This document shows, in pieces, positions 10,295-20,383 of a DNA stretch of 64,000 nt. The notes under the pieces are model-generated. The model did not search any database and was not told the DNA's origin. It was given only the letters and a program-made list of their open reading frames with translations. The stretch is from Longispora fulva (GTDB taxonomy: Bacteria > Actinomycetota > Actinomycetes > Mycobacteriales > Micromonosporaceae), in the NCBI RefSeq assembly GCF_015751905.1, contig NZ_JADOUF010000001.1, positions 2,790,001 through 2,854,000 on the forward strand, in the 5' to 3' direction. Within the stretch, counting starts at the first letter, position 1, and every line of letters starts with the position of its first letter. The position numbers and the translations under genes are program-made.

Positions 10295-12292
10295 ATGGAA
10301 TACAATCCCGGCCAGCTTTGGCCTGTTGTCGGGCAACTCGGCTACGGCGCCGACTACTACCCCGAGCAGTGGGACCCGGCCGTGTGGGCCGAGGACATCG
10401 CTTTGATGCGGCAGGCGCGGGTCAACACGGTCTCGCTGGGGATCTTCGCCTGGAGCCAGCTGGAGCCAGAGCCCGGACGGTTCGAGTTCGGCGCGCTCGA
10501 CCGCGTGATCGGGCTCCTGCACGAGGCTGGCATCCGGATCAACATGGCGACCCCGACCGCGGGCCCCCCGGCCTGGCTCGCGGAACTGCGCCCGGAGACC
10601 CTTCCCCGGACCGCGGCCGGCGTGCGCCTCGGGCCGGGCTCACGTCAGGCGTTCTGCCCCAGCTCACCGGTCTACCGCCAACACGCGGTCGCCATCACCG
10701 CCGCCGTGGCCAAGCACGTGGCCGGGCATCCGGCGATCGCGATGTGGCACGTGCACAACGAGTACGGCAACCACAACACGCACTGCTACTGCGAGGTGTC
10801 CGCCGAAGCCTTCCGGGGCTGGCTCCGAGCACGCTACGGCAGCCTCGACGCGCTCAACGCGGCGTGGGGCACCGAGTTCTGGAGCCAGCGGTACGGCAAC
10901 TGGCGGCAGGTGACCCCGCCGCTGCCGACGCCGACGTACCCGAATCCGACCCAGCAACTGGACTTCGCGCGGTTCAGCTCCGATGAGCTGCTGACCTGCT
11001 TCACCGCCGAACGCGACGTCCTGCGCCAGGCCACCCCCGGCATCCCGGTGACCACCAACCTCACCGCCGGCATGCATACCCACCTCGACCACTGGGCCTG
11101 GGCGGAGCAGATGGACATCGTCTCCAACGACCACTACCTGCCCGCCGAGGATCCCGACACGCACGTCGACCTGGCGTTCGCAGCCGACCTGACCCGGTCC
11201 CTGGCCGGCGGCAAGCCGTGGCTGCTGATGGAACACTCAACCAGCGCCGTCAACTGGCAACCCCGCAACCTGGCCAAACGGCCCGGGGAGATGCTCCGCA
11301 ACAGCCTCGCCCACGTCGCCCGGGGCGCCGACGGCGTCATGTTCTTCCAGTGGCGGGCGTCTGCCGCCGGGGCGGAGAAGTACCACTCGGCCATGGTCCC
11401 GCACGCCGGCACCCGCACCCGAATCTGGCGCGAGGTCCTCGCCCTGGGCGAAACACTCGAACAGCTCGGCGAACTCGCCGGCACGGTCGCCACCGCCGAG
11501 GTGGCCATCCTGTGGGACTACGAGGCCGCCTGGGCCTGTGACCTGCCGTGTCACCCGTCCGTCGACGTGCGCTACGAGGACATGGCCCGCCGGGTACACG
11601 CCGCGCTGTTCGCACTCGGGATCACCGCCGACTTCGCCCACCCCAACGCAGACCTGTCCGGATACAAGCTGGTCATCGCCCCCACGCTGTACCTGGTCGA
11701 CGACGCTGCCGCGCACGCGATCGCCGAGTATGTCCGTTCCGGCGGGCACGTGCTGGTCACATACCTCTCCGGAATCGTCGACCACGACGACCACATCCGC
11801 CTCGGCGGCTACCCCGGAGCCTTCCGCGAACTACTCGGCATCTTCGTCGAGGAGTTCTACCCCCTCGCCCAGGACCAGACCATCACCCTGGACAACGGGA
11901 ACACCACAGACGTCTGGACCGAACTACTCACCCTCGACGGGGCCGAAGCCATCGCGACCTACGCCGACGGCCCGCTCCCCGGCGTGCCTGCCATCACCCG
12001 CAACGGCACCGCCTGGTACATGGCCACCAGGCTCGACCCGACGGGGATGCGCGACCTGCTGTCCGCCATCGCCGACGAGGCAGCCGTCACCCGCCCATTG
12101 GAGTTGCACAATGGCCTCGAACTCGTCACCAGGCATGACGCCCACAGCGCCTACCTGTTCGCCCTCAACCACACAGACCAAGGAGCGCGCGTGGCCACAA
12201 CCGGCGTCGACCTCCTAACCGGCGAAACCGTCACCGGCGAAGCGCTCGTACCCGCCGGTGGCGTGAGAGTCATCCGCCAATGCTTGCGTTAA
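10295..12292 (+). CDS. GH42 beta-galactosidase
   Basis: The 665-aa product begins at the ATG at 10295, preceded by AGGAAAG; longer in-frame starts lack a good site. The opening GYGADYYPEQW is a GH42 hallmark. The acid/base Glu lies in HNEYG (about 155) and the nucleophile Glu in LLMEHS (about 312). A type-1 glutamine-amidotransferase-like trimerisation domain follows, with a small beta domain at the end. Length is normal for GH42. No signal peptide is seen, so it is cytoplasmic and would cleave imported galacto-oligosaccharides. It is divergent from the importer operon and followed by its probable regulator. Confidence 0.95.
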   Translation: MEYNPGQLWPVVGQLGYGADYYPEQWDPAVWAEDIALMRQARVNTVSLGIFAWSQLEPEPGRFEFGALDRVIGLLHEAGIRINMATPTAGPPAWLAELRPETLPRTAAGVRLGPGSRQAFCPSSPVYRQHAVAITAAVAKHVAGHPAIAMWHVHNEYGNHNTHCYCEVSAEAFRGWLRARYGSLDALNAAWGTEFWSQRYGNWRQVTPPLPTPTYPNPTQQLDFARFSSDELLTCFTAERDVLRQATPGIPVTTNLTAGMHTHLDHWAWAEQMDIVSNDHYLPAEDPDTHVDLAFAADLTRSLAGGKPWLLMEHSTSAVNWQPRNLAKRPGEMLRNSLAHVARGADGVMFFQWRASAAGAEKYHSAMVPHAGTRTRIWREVLALGETLEQLGELAGTVATAEVAILWDYEAAWACDLPCHPSVDVRYEDMARRVHAALFALGITADFAHPNADLSGYKLVIAPTLYLVDDAAAHAIAEYVRSGGHVLVTYLSGIVDHDDHIRLGGYPGAFRELLGIFVEEFYPLAQDQTITLDNGNTTDVWTELLTLDGAEAIATYADGPLPGVPAITRNGTAWYMATRLDPTGMRDLLSAIADEAAVTRPLELHNGLELVTRHDAHSAYLFALNHTDQGARVATTGVDLLTGETVTGEALVPAGGVRVIRQCLR

Positions 12293-12294
12293 CA
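12281..12294. promoter_or_regulatory. LacI-type operator before lacI-family gene
   Basis: TGCTTGCGTTAACA differs by one base from the reverse complement of the site at 10151-10164. It overlaps the stop codon of the GH42 gene (12290-12292) and lies 58 bp before the LacI-family start, suggesting autoregulation. Confidence 0.6.
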
Positions 12295-12352
12295 TCATGC
12301 CTGACACACCCCAGCGAAGCGGTGCGGCTCGACGTCGCCGTGAGGAGGACCG

Positions 12353-13423
12353 ATGGCAGTGACACGGCCATCCGAATCCGGCGTGGTCAACGGCGACGTG
12401 CCGGCCCACGACCTCACCCGACCTTCCGTGACCATGAACGACGTGGCCGCAGCCGCGAACGTCTCCGCGCAGACCGTCTCCCGGGTCCTCAACGACCACC
12501 CGAACGTTCGGCGCGGTACCCGCGAACGGGTTCTCACCGCCATCCAGCAACTCGGCTACCGGCCCAACACCGCCGCCCGGGCTCTGGTCACCGGCCGTAG
12601 CCGCACGCTCGGGGTCATCACCTTCGACGCGGTCGGCTACGGACCCGCCACGATCCTGCAGGCCATCAATATCGCAGCCCAGGACGCCGGCTACTTCGTG
12701 TCCATCGTGCCCCTGCGCTCACTCGATCCGCACGCCGTCGCCGAGGCCATGGAACGCCTCCTCGGCCAGTCGATCGATGGACTGATCACCATCGCACCCC
12801 AGGAACAGATGGAACGGGCACTGCTCGGACTCACACACCAGGTACCCGCTGTTGCCCTCGACGGCAGCCTCGATCCGTCGACGCCCGTCGTCACCGTCGA
12901 CGAGGAGGGCGGGGCCCGGCAGGCCACCGAGTACCTGCTCCAGCTCGGCCACAAGACAGTGCTGCACCTGGCCGGCCCGGCTGACTCGATCGCCGCCACG
13001 GGACGTATCGCCGGCTGGCGCGCCGCGCTGGCGGCCGCAGGCGTGCCGGCGCCAGAGGTCCTCGTCGGCGACTGGAGCACCGCCTCCGGTTATCAGCTCG
13101 GCCAGCAGATCGCCGCCCGGTCGGATACCACAGCTGTGTTCGCCGGCAACGACCAGATGGCGTTGGGAATGATGTGCGCCCTGGCCGAGCGTGGGATCCG
13201 GGTACCTGAGGACATCAGCGTCGTGGGATTCGACGACATCCCCGAGGCCGCGTACCTCATCCCGCGCCTGTCGACGGTCCGCCCCGATTTCGCCGAGACC
13301 GGCCGACGCTGCGTCAAGGTCCTTGTCGACCAACTCCGGGGCAACAACCCGGCCACGATGTACACGATCGTTCCCACCGAACTGGTGGTCAGGCGCAGCA
13401 CCGCTCAACCGCCCAGAACCTGA
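12353..13423 (+). CDS. LacI-family transcriptional regulator
   Basis: The 356-aa protein starts at an ATG with AGGAGG 4 nt upstream. An N-terminal helix-turn-helix with hinge helix (MNDVAAAANVSAQTVSRVLND, then YRPNTAARALVTGRS) is followed by a periplasmic-binding-like sensor domain ending in VVGFDDIPEAAYL and LSTVRPDF. The family usually represses sugar genes and releases DNA on binding a sugar. Position after the beta-galactosidase and between two matching operators suggests it controls the galactan importer operon, the GH42 gene and itself. Confidence 0.93.
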   Translation: MAVTRPSESGVVNGDVPAHDLTRPSVTMNDVAAAANVSAQTVSRVLNDHPNVRRGTRERVLTAIQQLGYRPNTAARALVTGRSRTLGVITFDAVGYGPATILQAINIAAQDAGYFVSIVPLRSLDPHAVAEAMERLLGQSIDGLITIAPQEQMERALLGLTHQVPAVALDGSLDPSTPVVTVDEEGGARQATEYLLQLGHKTVLHLAGPADSIAATGRIAGWRAALAAAGVPAPEVLVGDWSTASGYQLGQQIAARSDTTAVFAGNDQMALGMMCALAERGIRVPEDISVVGFDDIPEAAYLIPRLSTVRPDFAETGRRCVKVLVDQLRGNNPATMYTIVPTELVVRRSTAQPPRT

Positions 13424-13698
13424 TCGAGCAGGCACGACGGGTCCTCGGCGCGGGCTGCGGCGGGGCCGATCGGACACGCTGGCGGCACCCTCGCCCTACT
13501 CACGGCGAGCGGGGTCCGCGCCACCTGCCCCGTCCCGGTCGAGGTCCGCGCCGGCACGCTGACCGGTGACGGCGTTCGCCCGGAGCCATACGAGCCGCCG
13601 CTATCCGAGACATCGTCTGGGGCAACCGCACCAGTGAAAGGGCGGTTCCCTAACCCCGTCTTCTTCGCCACTGTCAGTGCTTGCTGGTTACCGTCCAC

Positions 13699-13729
13699 AG
13701 CTCCCCCGTCGACGACCGACGGGGGAGCT
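13699..13729. terminator. Bidirectional hairpin terminator
   Basis: AGCTCCCCCGTCG and its exact reverse complement (13 bp) surround a 5-nt loop. It lies between the convergent LacI-family gene and the GH29 gene and can serve both. The 275 bases between the lacI stop and this hairpin hold nothing else I can support. Confidence 0.7.
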
Positions 13730-13777
13730 GGATCGTGACGTCTGCGTCACGAGGACGTGGATCTCACCGGCACCGGG

Positions 13778-16219
13778 TCAGGCTCCGACTCTGGTCAGGG
13801 CCCAGCGTTGCAGGTTCGTGCCCGTGTCGGTCGCCTGGGTGGCGGCGTCGAGGTTGTTGTTGCCGGCGATGGTGAGGACCTTGGAGCTGTGTGCGGCGGT
13901 GATGGTGCCGTCGGTGACCCGCCATCGTTGGTTGGCCCCGTTGGTGCAGGTCCACTGGATGACCGCCGCCCCGGCCGATGTCGAGCCGCCGTAGACGTCG
14001 ACGCACAGTCCACTGGCGACGTTGGTGATCGTGTACGTGCCGTCGGCGTTGCCGGTGAACCGCCACTGCTGGTTGGTGCCCGAGTGCTGTGTCCACTGGA
14101 CGAGCTGCGTGCCCGTCGTGGTGCCGCCCGGGTTGTCGAGGTTCTTCGCGGAGCCGACGCTGGTGACGGTGTAGACCCCGTTGGTCAGCGCCGTGGGTTC
14201 GTAGGCCTCGAACTCGGCGAGGGACAGGATCTGGCTCCCGGACTGCTGCACCATCAGGTACCGGGCGGAGCGGCCGACCGGAATGGTCGTGGGCGCACCC
14301 GCCTGGGTGGTCTGGTGCACGCTCCACACGCCGGCCGTCGCCGCCTGCTGCGTGGGGGTCTTGCTGGTGGTGAACGGCGTGTCGGAGGCGAACACCCAGT
14401 AGTCGGTCAGCCGGTTGGAGCAGCAGTCGGTCCGGTTGAAGATGTTGACCGTGCCCAGGGGCCGCGAGGATCCGAGGTCGACCTGCCACCACGGGTTGGC
14501 TTCCGTGGCGGGGTCGCTGGTGTGGGTGATCGACCCGGCGCCCCATGAACCGTTGGTGTTGCCGTCGACGGCCCGGCCCGCGTCGCCGCCCCACGCGGTG
14601 GTCGACTGGGTGGCGGGGCGGCCGTAGGCCAGATTGGTGACCTGGTCGCCGGCGTAGGCGGAGAAGGACGAGATCGCGGGGACGGCGCGGGCGGCGAGGA
14701 TCCGGAGCCGCACCTTGCTGGTGGTGATCGGGTTGGCGAGCTTGAGGAGGCGCCGGTAGCCGACGGTGGTGGCCGTGGTCGCCTGGACCCAGGCGGTGCC
14801 GTTCCAGGTGTCCACGGCGAAGGACGTGACCCGCTGGCCGGCGGCGATGTTCTCCTGGACGCCGAACTCGCCGACGGTCGTCGGCGAGCCGAGGTCCACG
14901 GTCAACGTGCCGGTCGTGGTGGTCGGGCTCCAGGCGGTGTCATAGCCGCCGTCGGTGGCGTTGGCCGCCGTGCCGCCGTCCGTGCTGGTCGCCGTGCCGG
15001 TGCGGGCCGCGTCGGTGCCGTAGTAGGAGCGGATCCAGTCGCCGAACTCGCCGAGCCGGGTCACGACATCGGCGGGGAGCCTGCCGGTGTTGTCCGGCGC
15101 GGTGTTGAGCAACAGGACACAGTTGCGGCCGATCGAGGTGTGGTAGAGATCCTTGAGCTGGTTGAGGGTCTTCGGCCCGTTGCCGGCCTTCCAGAACCAA
15201 CCCGGCTGGATCCGCGCGTCACACTCCGCCGGCGCCCACTTCAGGAAGTCCGCGGCACCGAGCTTGGAGTCAGAACCCAGATCATCGGGGTACTCGCCCC
15301 CGACAGGGGATGTGGGCCGGTCTGCGGCGCCTGCGGCGCTCCCCTGGAACGGCAACGCGCTGTACTCGGACTCCCGGGCGACGCCGTCCTCGTTGCCGAC
15401 CCAGCGCAGGTCGGTCCCGCCGAACATGACGGCCCCCGGTTGCAGGGTGCGCACGATGCGCACCCAGTCGGCGTAGTCATAAGTCTGCGTAGCGTTGGTC
15501 GGATTGGCCCCGTCGAACCACACCTCGTCGACCTGCCCGTACTGGGTCAACAGCTCATAGAGGGTATTCATGAAGAACCGGTTGTAGTCATCTGCCACGA
15601 CGTCGAAGGTGGCCGGACCGCTCGGCCGGGTGCCGTCGAGGCCCACCTCCGGGATGGTCACAGCCGTGGACGCACTGGCGTTGCCGTACCGGCCGCCGGC
15701 GAGCGCCTCGTGCAGGTCGGCCGGGGACAGGTAGAACCCGATCTTCAGCCCATACTTGCGGGCGGAGTCGGCGAACTCGCGGACGATGTCGCCGGTGCCG
15801 TTGCGCCAACTGCTCTCGCGGATCGTGTGGTTGCTGTACTTCGACGGGTACATCAGGAACCCGTCGTGGTGCTTGGCCGTGAACGTGACCTGCTGGAAGC
15901 CGGCGGTCTTCAGCGTGGACGCCCACTGGTCGGTGTCCAGAGCCGTCGGGTTGACCACGTTCGGGTCCTCGTCACCGTCGCCCCATTCCACACCGTTGAA
16001 CGTGTTCGGGCCGAAGTGGATGAAGGCGGTCTGCTCGCGCTTCTGCCAGGCGAGCTGTGCGGGTGAGGGGACGACGTTGGCGGCCTTCTCGATCCGCTGC
16101 GCGAGAGTGTCAGAGGAAGGAGTCGCGATCACCGCGGCTGGCGCCACCGCGGCGTTCGCGGGAACAGCCACGGCGACCGCCAGGGCACAGGCGGCCACGG
16201 CGAGGAATCTGCGTTTCAC
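13778..16219 (-). CDS. Secreted GH29 alpha-L-fucosidase with two discoidin modules and CBM13
   Basis: The GTG at 16219 gives 813 aa and a clean signal peptide (MKRRFLAVAACALAV...ANA); a GTG 33 nt upstream is possible but adds a non-signal-like prefix. The GH29 domain (about 30-400) shows HFGPNTFNGVEWG, TAKHHDGF and the nucleophile Asp in VWFDGA (about 233). Two F5/8-type (discoidin) modules follow, the second containing FNRTDCCSNRLTDYWVF, then a ricin trefoil with three QW motifs. It would remove alpha-L-fucose from polysaccharide or glycoprotein chains outside the cell. It is monocistronic and convergent with the lacI-family gene. Confidence 0.93.
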   Translation of the reverse strand: MKRRFLAVAACALAVAVAVPANAAVAPAAVIATPSSDTLAQRIEKAANVVPSPAQLAWQKREQTAFIHFGPNTFNGVEWGDGDEDPNVVNPTALDTDQWASTLKTAGFQQVTFTAKHHDGFLMYPSKYSNHTIRESSWRNGTGDIVREFADSARKYGLKIGFYLSPADLHEALAGGRYGNASASTAVTIPEVGLDGTRPSGPATFDVVADDYNRFFMNTLYELLTQYGQVDEVWFDGANPTNATQTYDYADWVRIVRTLQPGAVMFGGTDLRWVGNEDGVARESEYSALPFQGSAAGAADRPTSPVGGEYPDDLGSDSKLGAADFLKWAPAECDARIQPGWFWKAGNGPKTLNQLKDLYHTSIGRNCVLLLNTAPDNTGRLPADVVTRLGEFGDWIRSYYGTDAARTGTATSTDGGTAANATDGGYDTAWSPTTTTGTLTVDLGSPTTVGEFGVQENIAAGQRVTSFAVDTWNGTAWVQATTATTVGYRRLLKLANPITTSKVRLRILAARAVPAISSFSAYAGDQVTNLAYGRPATQSTTAWGGDAGRAVDGNTNGSWGAGSITHTSDPATEANPWWQVDLGSSRPLGTVNIFNRTDCCSNRLTDYWVFASDTPFTTSKTPTQQAATAGVWSVHQTTQAGAPTTIPVGRSARYLMVQQSGSQILSLAEFEAYEPTALTNGVYTVTSVGSAKNLDNPGGTTTGTQLVQWTQHSGTNQQWRFTGNADGTYTITNVASGLCVDVYGGSTSAGAAVIQWTCTNGANQRWRVTDGTITAAHSSKVLTIAGNNNLDAATQATDTGTNLQRWALTRVGA

Positions 16220-17462
16220 AGGTCCTACTCTCGGGTGTGAAGGCACGGTCACTTCAAGGGATCGTCCGAGCCGTCGGGCACGGTGGGCATGGCCGCGACG
16301 GTGTCAGCGCAGCCGATATGGAGGAACATCCCGCTGTGCGCGTCCTGCCACCACCGGGTGCGCGTGGACGTGAGGGGATCTTCAGCGGTGTCGTTGTCGC
16401 CGGGATCCTCAGGTGCAGGACATCGACCCTGAGCGGGGGGCCGCGACCGGGTGAGCATCCGCAACACTGCGAACGCTCGACGGTGTCCCATGCTCATCTC
16501 CAGAGTGATCTGATGAATATTCAGCTTGAGCGGCACAGATCGACGTGTCAACGGGGGAATTTAGCAGGTCATCCGATGTCTAGGTCCTCCCGCCTGCCGT
16601 CGCATGGACTTCGTTCGGTCACCGTTGTTACTCGCCGCAGACGGTATGACCTGACGCGCCAGCGCACAAGAGGGCGCGGGCATCGAAGATTGACCAACCC
16701 GCTATGGCTGCCAACTCGAGCACCGTTGCATCCGCAATAGTCGCTATCGAACCCGCGCCACGCACCTGGATCGCGCGTTCACACTTCCCTGGCGCCGCCG
16801 ACCACTAGGTGCCCGAGGGTGTCGGCGCTTCACTCGAACCCTGACGAAGTCGCACGTCGCCCCTGGATCCGACCCCTAACGTCGAATATCGAACTAAGTG
16901 CCTGGACGCCGCGTTACGCGCCATTTCGGCTCACAAAGAGAGGTGGCCAACTCATCGAGGGGCAAAGACATCCGATGACATTGACCGTGACTGCCTGACC
17001 TTGAGCACTATGCACCCTTTACTGATGATTGACACTGTCCTAGTTTCTTGCGACTCTGGCCTAGTCATCGGATCTCTTGCTGGAGGTAGTCGTGCACCGC
17101 AGGTCGGTCTCGGAGGCCGCCAGCCAGCGGCTCACGGCCGGACGGCTCCGATGGGAGGCCTGAGCGGACCAGGAGGCGCAGGCGAGACCGCCCCGGCCCC
17201 AACATCCCGGCCTACATCCGCTGCCGCCGGCCCGCATTGGGAAGCCCGGGTGAAGCAGGACCACCAGGGAATCAGCTGGTCGCTCACGGCCGCCTTGTCA
17301 TCCGAGCACTGGGCGCCCGTTCCGCAACCTGACCCGTGCCAGAGCGACTTCCCCAGCGAGGGCCTCCACGTCATCAGCCACCTCTCGCCGCACCCCACGG
17401 GTGATCGAAGTGTGGATTCACCTGCTCGATTGTGCAAAGTTTGCTCGCCTACAAAGCATCTA
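16220..17462. other. Gene-free stretch of 1.2 kb
   Basis: No convincing coding region is seen. Open frames here lack ribosome sites and have Ser/Pro/Arg-rich, low-information translations. It must hold the GH29 promoter. The only distinct feature is a 10-bp AT-rich palindrome, TGAATATTCA at 16513-16522, about 294 bp before the GH29 start. Confidence 0.5.
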
Positions 17463-17492
17463 TTGACAGATGTCGGTGACGTCGGGTGTACT
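17463..17492 (+). promoter_or_regulatory. Candidate promoter for beta-helix gene
   Basis: TTGACA (17463-17468) and TGTACT (17487-17492) are separated by 18 nt, giving a plausible vegetative promoter about 175 nt before the start of the secreted beta-helix gene. No operator is evident. Confidence 0.4.
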
Positions 17493-17668
17493 TTCCCTCA
17501 CTCGACGACGGAGGCTTGGCGGCTGCGACCTCCGATGAGTCCAACGCAGCACTCCGCGAGTGCCCTCTCCCAGGCAGTGGCGATCCCCCTGGTCGGCAGA
17601 CCCGCCCGGCCCGCGCCCACCCAGCCTGACCTCTGCGCCGCACCGCGGCGGACCCTCACGAAAGCGTG

Positions 17669-19630
17669 ATGACGATGCAAATTCGTCCCCTGGCTGGTGT
17701 GGCGCTGTTGGCGCTGGCGGCGACAGCTGTGCTCGCCGAGCCCGCGATGGCCTCCGGCACGGCCTACTACCTCGACTGCGCGAACGGCAGTGACAGCAGA
17801 GCCGGTACCTCGACCAGCACCGCTTGGAAGACCCTCAGCAAGGTCAACGGCAAAACGCTGGTGGCTGGCGATCAGGTACTGATCCGGCGTGGGACCACGT
17901 GCACGGGCGCCTTGGCCCCGACGGGCTCCGGCGCACCGGGCAGCGCGATCCTGGTGGACGCCTACGGCACCGGCGCCAAGCCCATGATCAAGGGGAACGG
18001 CGCGCAGAACGCGGTGCGGCTGTACAACCAGCAGTGGTGGGAGATCCGCAACCTCGAGATCACCAACAAGGGTGCGACAGTCGGCAAGCGCCGGGGCGTG
18101 TCGGTAGAACTCGCCGACTACGGCACCGCCAGCCACATCGTGCTGGAGAACCTCGACATCCACGACGTCAACGGCGAGGACAAGAAGGACCTCGGCGGCA
18201 GCGGCGGCATCTACTTCACCGTCAGCGGCGTCGCCACCCAGACCCGCTTCGACGGGATCACGATCCAGAACAACACGATCCGCACCGTCGACCGTGCGGG
18301 CATCTTCATGGTGTCCACCTGGAACCGGTCAGGATTCGAGACGCATTCAGCCGGCGTGTTCGTGCCCTGGCCCAACGTCGTGATCAGCGGCAACCAGCTC
18401 AGCGACCTGGGCGGAGACGGGATCGTCGCCGGAAACACGACCGGGGCGCTGATCGAACGCAACTATCTCGACGGGTTCCAGAAGCGCTCGAGCGAGTACA
18501 ACGCCGGCATGTGGGCCTACGACGCCGACTACGCGGTGTTCCAGTACAACGAGGCCACAGGCGGCGAGTCGACCCGCGACGGCATGGCCTACGACGTCGA
18601 CCAGGGCACCATCGGCGCGGTGTTCCAATACAACTACAGCCACGACAACGCCGGCGGGTTCATGCTGATCTGCAACGCCAGCGGGATCGTCCGCGACGCC
18701 GTCGTGCGCTACAACATCAGCCAGAACGATTCACACCGCGGAGTCGAGACGTGTACGGCCGGCGGGATCGAGTCCGCCGACGTGTACAACAACACGATCT
18801 ACCTCGGCCCCGGCATCGACCAGACCGTCATCATGGACAACGACCGCCAGCAGCTCAAGAACGTGAAGTTCCGCAACAACATCGTGGTCAAGACCGGCAG
18901 CGGCTCCGCGGACTTCCCCGCCCTGGGCACCGGCTTCGCCCTCGACCACAACGTGCTGGTCAACGTCACCGGGGCCCCTGCCGGTGCCGGCGGCACGGCC
19001 GACCCGAGACTCTCCGGCGTGGGGACCGCCACCGACCTCGCCCACGCCGACGGGTACCGGCTCTGCTCGGACTCACCCGCCCTCGGCACCGGCACGCTGA
19101 TCAGCACGAACGGCGGCAAGGACTTCTACGGCAACGCCATCTCCGCCACGGCCACACCCAGCATCGGCGCGCACGGCGGCGCGGCACTCACCTGCTCGGG
19201 ACCCATCCCCTCCGGCGGAACCTACGAGCTCGGCCTCACCGGCACCACCCAGGTACTGGACGTGCCCGGCGGCTCCACGGACCTGGCGACCCAACTCATC
19301 GTGTGGACCCGCCACGGCGGCGACAACCAGCGATGGACGTTCACCGCCAACGGCGACGGCACCTACGCGATCCGCAATGTGAACTCCGGGCTCTGCGTCG
19401 ACGTCAATGGCGGCTCCACCACCCCCGGCGCGGAGATCATCCAGTGGACCTGCACCGGTACCGCCAACCAGCGCTGGCAGATTTCCGCAGCCGCCGGCGG
19501 CGGATACACCGTCGCCGCCGAACACAGCGGCCTGGCACTAACCGCCTCAGGCAACAGCGACGGCGCGCTCCTCACCCAACAGACCGGTACGGCCGCCGCG
19601 ACCCAGCGCTGGACCTTCACCAGCAGCTGA
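17669..19630 (+). CDS. Secreted parallel beta-helix protein with ricin-type CBM13
   Basis: The ~653-aa product has a signal peptide (QIRPLAGVALLALAATAVLAEPAMA) and then a beta-helix domain (about 30-515) opening YYLDCANGSDSRAGT, with repeated coils such as NNTIRTVDRAGI, NQLSDLGGDGI and NNTIYLGPG. A ricin trefoil follows (about 525-653; DNQRW, ANQRW, TQRW). Its build is like the 4122-6899 product but without the middle beta-sandwich. The catalytic role is unknown; lyase, glycosidase or binding are all possible. ATG at 17669 is chosen; a GTG at 17666 and an ATG at 17675 are also in frame, and the ribosome site is weak (GAAAG). Confidence 0.8.
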   Translation: MTMQIRPLAGVALLALAATAVLAEPAMASGTAYYLDCANGSDSRAGTSTSTAWKTLSKVNGKTLVAGDQVLIRRGTTCTGALAPTGSGAPGSAILVDAYGTGAKPMIKGNGAQNAVRLYNQQWWEIRNLEITNKGATVGKRRGVSVELADYGTASHIVLENLDIHDVNGEDKKDLGGSGGIYFTVSGVATQTRFDGITIQNNTIRTVDRAGIFMVSTWNRSGFETHSAGVFVPWPNVVISGNQLSDLGGDGIVAGNTTGALIERNYLDGFQKRSSEYNAGMWAYDADYAVFQYNEATGGESTRDGMAYDVDQGTIGAVFQYNYSHDNAGGFMLICNASGIVRDAVVRYNISQNDSHRGVETCTAGGIESADVYNNTIYLGPGIDQTVIMDNDRQQLKNVKFRNNIVVKTGSGSADFPALGTGFALDHNVLVNVTGAPAGAGGTADPRLSGVGTATDLAHADGYRLCSDSPALGTGTLISTNGGKDFYGNAISATATPSIGAHGGAALTCSGPIPSGGTYELGLTGTTQVLDVPGGSTDLATQLIVWTRHGGDNQRWTFTANGDGTYAIRNVNSGLCVDVNGGSTTPGAEIIQWTCTGTANQRWQISAAAGGGYTVAAEHSGLALTASGNSDGALLTQQTGTAAATQRWTFTSS

Positions 19631-19643
19631 CCTTGCCGGACCG

Positions 19644-19661
19644 GCGGCCCCCAGGGGCCGC
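19644..19661 (+). terminator. Short GC hairpin after beta-helix gene
   Basis: GCGGCCCC-CA-GGGGCCGC, an 8-bp perfect stem, begins 14 nt after the stop codon. No U-run follows. The further 250 bases to the IS remnant hold no supported gene. Confidence 0.5.
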
Positions 19662-19909
19662 TTGGGACGAGACTCCCGCCGGCGACCGGATCCCGGTCCG
19701 CCAGGGCCGGGACCCGGTCCGCGAGGACCTGGTCGACGTCGAGCTGGACGGGTGGGGCCGCGTCTGGCAGCCACGGCACCGGACTGCGGGCTCCACGATT
19801 CCCGGGAATCGGCTCGGCTGGGCCGGACATGTGGACAACCAACCCGTGTGTGGACAACCGGCCCCAGGTCAGACCGGCAGCCGAGTCGGCGAACTAGCCG
19901 GCGGCGGCG

Positions 19910-20383
19910 CTAATTGTACTGACCCGTGAGGTTCAGAACGCGGCTGGCGGGTGGTTGGCCGGCTAGCGCGGTGTGTCTGCGGTGGTGATTGTAGGTGTGA
20001 AGCCAGGGGCCGAACGCTTCGCGGCGTTCGGTTTCTGACTTGTATGGCGTGGCGTAGGTCCATTCGTCGAGGAGGGTGCGGTTGAAGCGTTCGACTTTCC
20101 CGTTGGTCTGGGGCCGGTAGGGGCGGGTGCGTTTGTGGGTGATGCCGGCGGCTGGGAGCGTGTCTTTCCAGAGGTGGGATCGGTAGCAGGCGCCGTTGTC
20201 GGTCAGCACGCGTTTGACCAGGATGCCGGCGTTGGCGAAGAACGCGTGGGCCCGGGTCCAGTACGCGGCGGCGGTTTCCTGTTTCTCGTCGGCCAGGATT
20301 TCTGAGTAGGCCAGGCGGGAGTGGTCATCGACCGCGTTGTGGATGAAGCTGTAGCCGATTCCCGACCGGTTCTTCTCATGGCG
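19910..20383 (-). pseudogene. IS481-family transposase, 5'-truncated
   Basis: The frame from 20383 down to the stop at 19910 encodes about 157 aa of an rve integrase core: HNAVDDHSRLAYSEI, then VLTDNGACYRS, then QTNGKVERFNR. The second Asp and the Glu are 35 residues apart, so the DDE triad is intact. The frame is closed upstream by a TAG at 20384-20386, and the N-terminal helix-turn-helix half of the protein is missing, so it cannot be a working transposase. The 3' end lies at a TGTACTGACCC stretch near 19915, which may be the surviving IS end; no partner repeat was found on the other side. Confidence 0.85.

Noticed and set aside
16249-16551. 100-codon minus-strand frame upstream of the fucosidase
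   Set aside because: No ribosome site, no recognisable pattern, and it occupies the likely promoter region of the GH29 gene.
17001-17669. 222-codon plus-strand frame before the beta-helix gene
   Set aside because: Ser/Pro-rich translation with no domain, no ribosome site, and it runs over the real start and promoter of the next gene.
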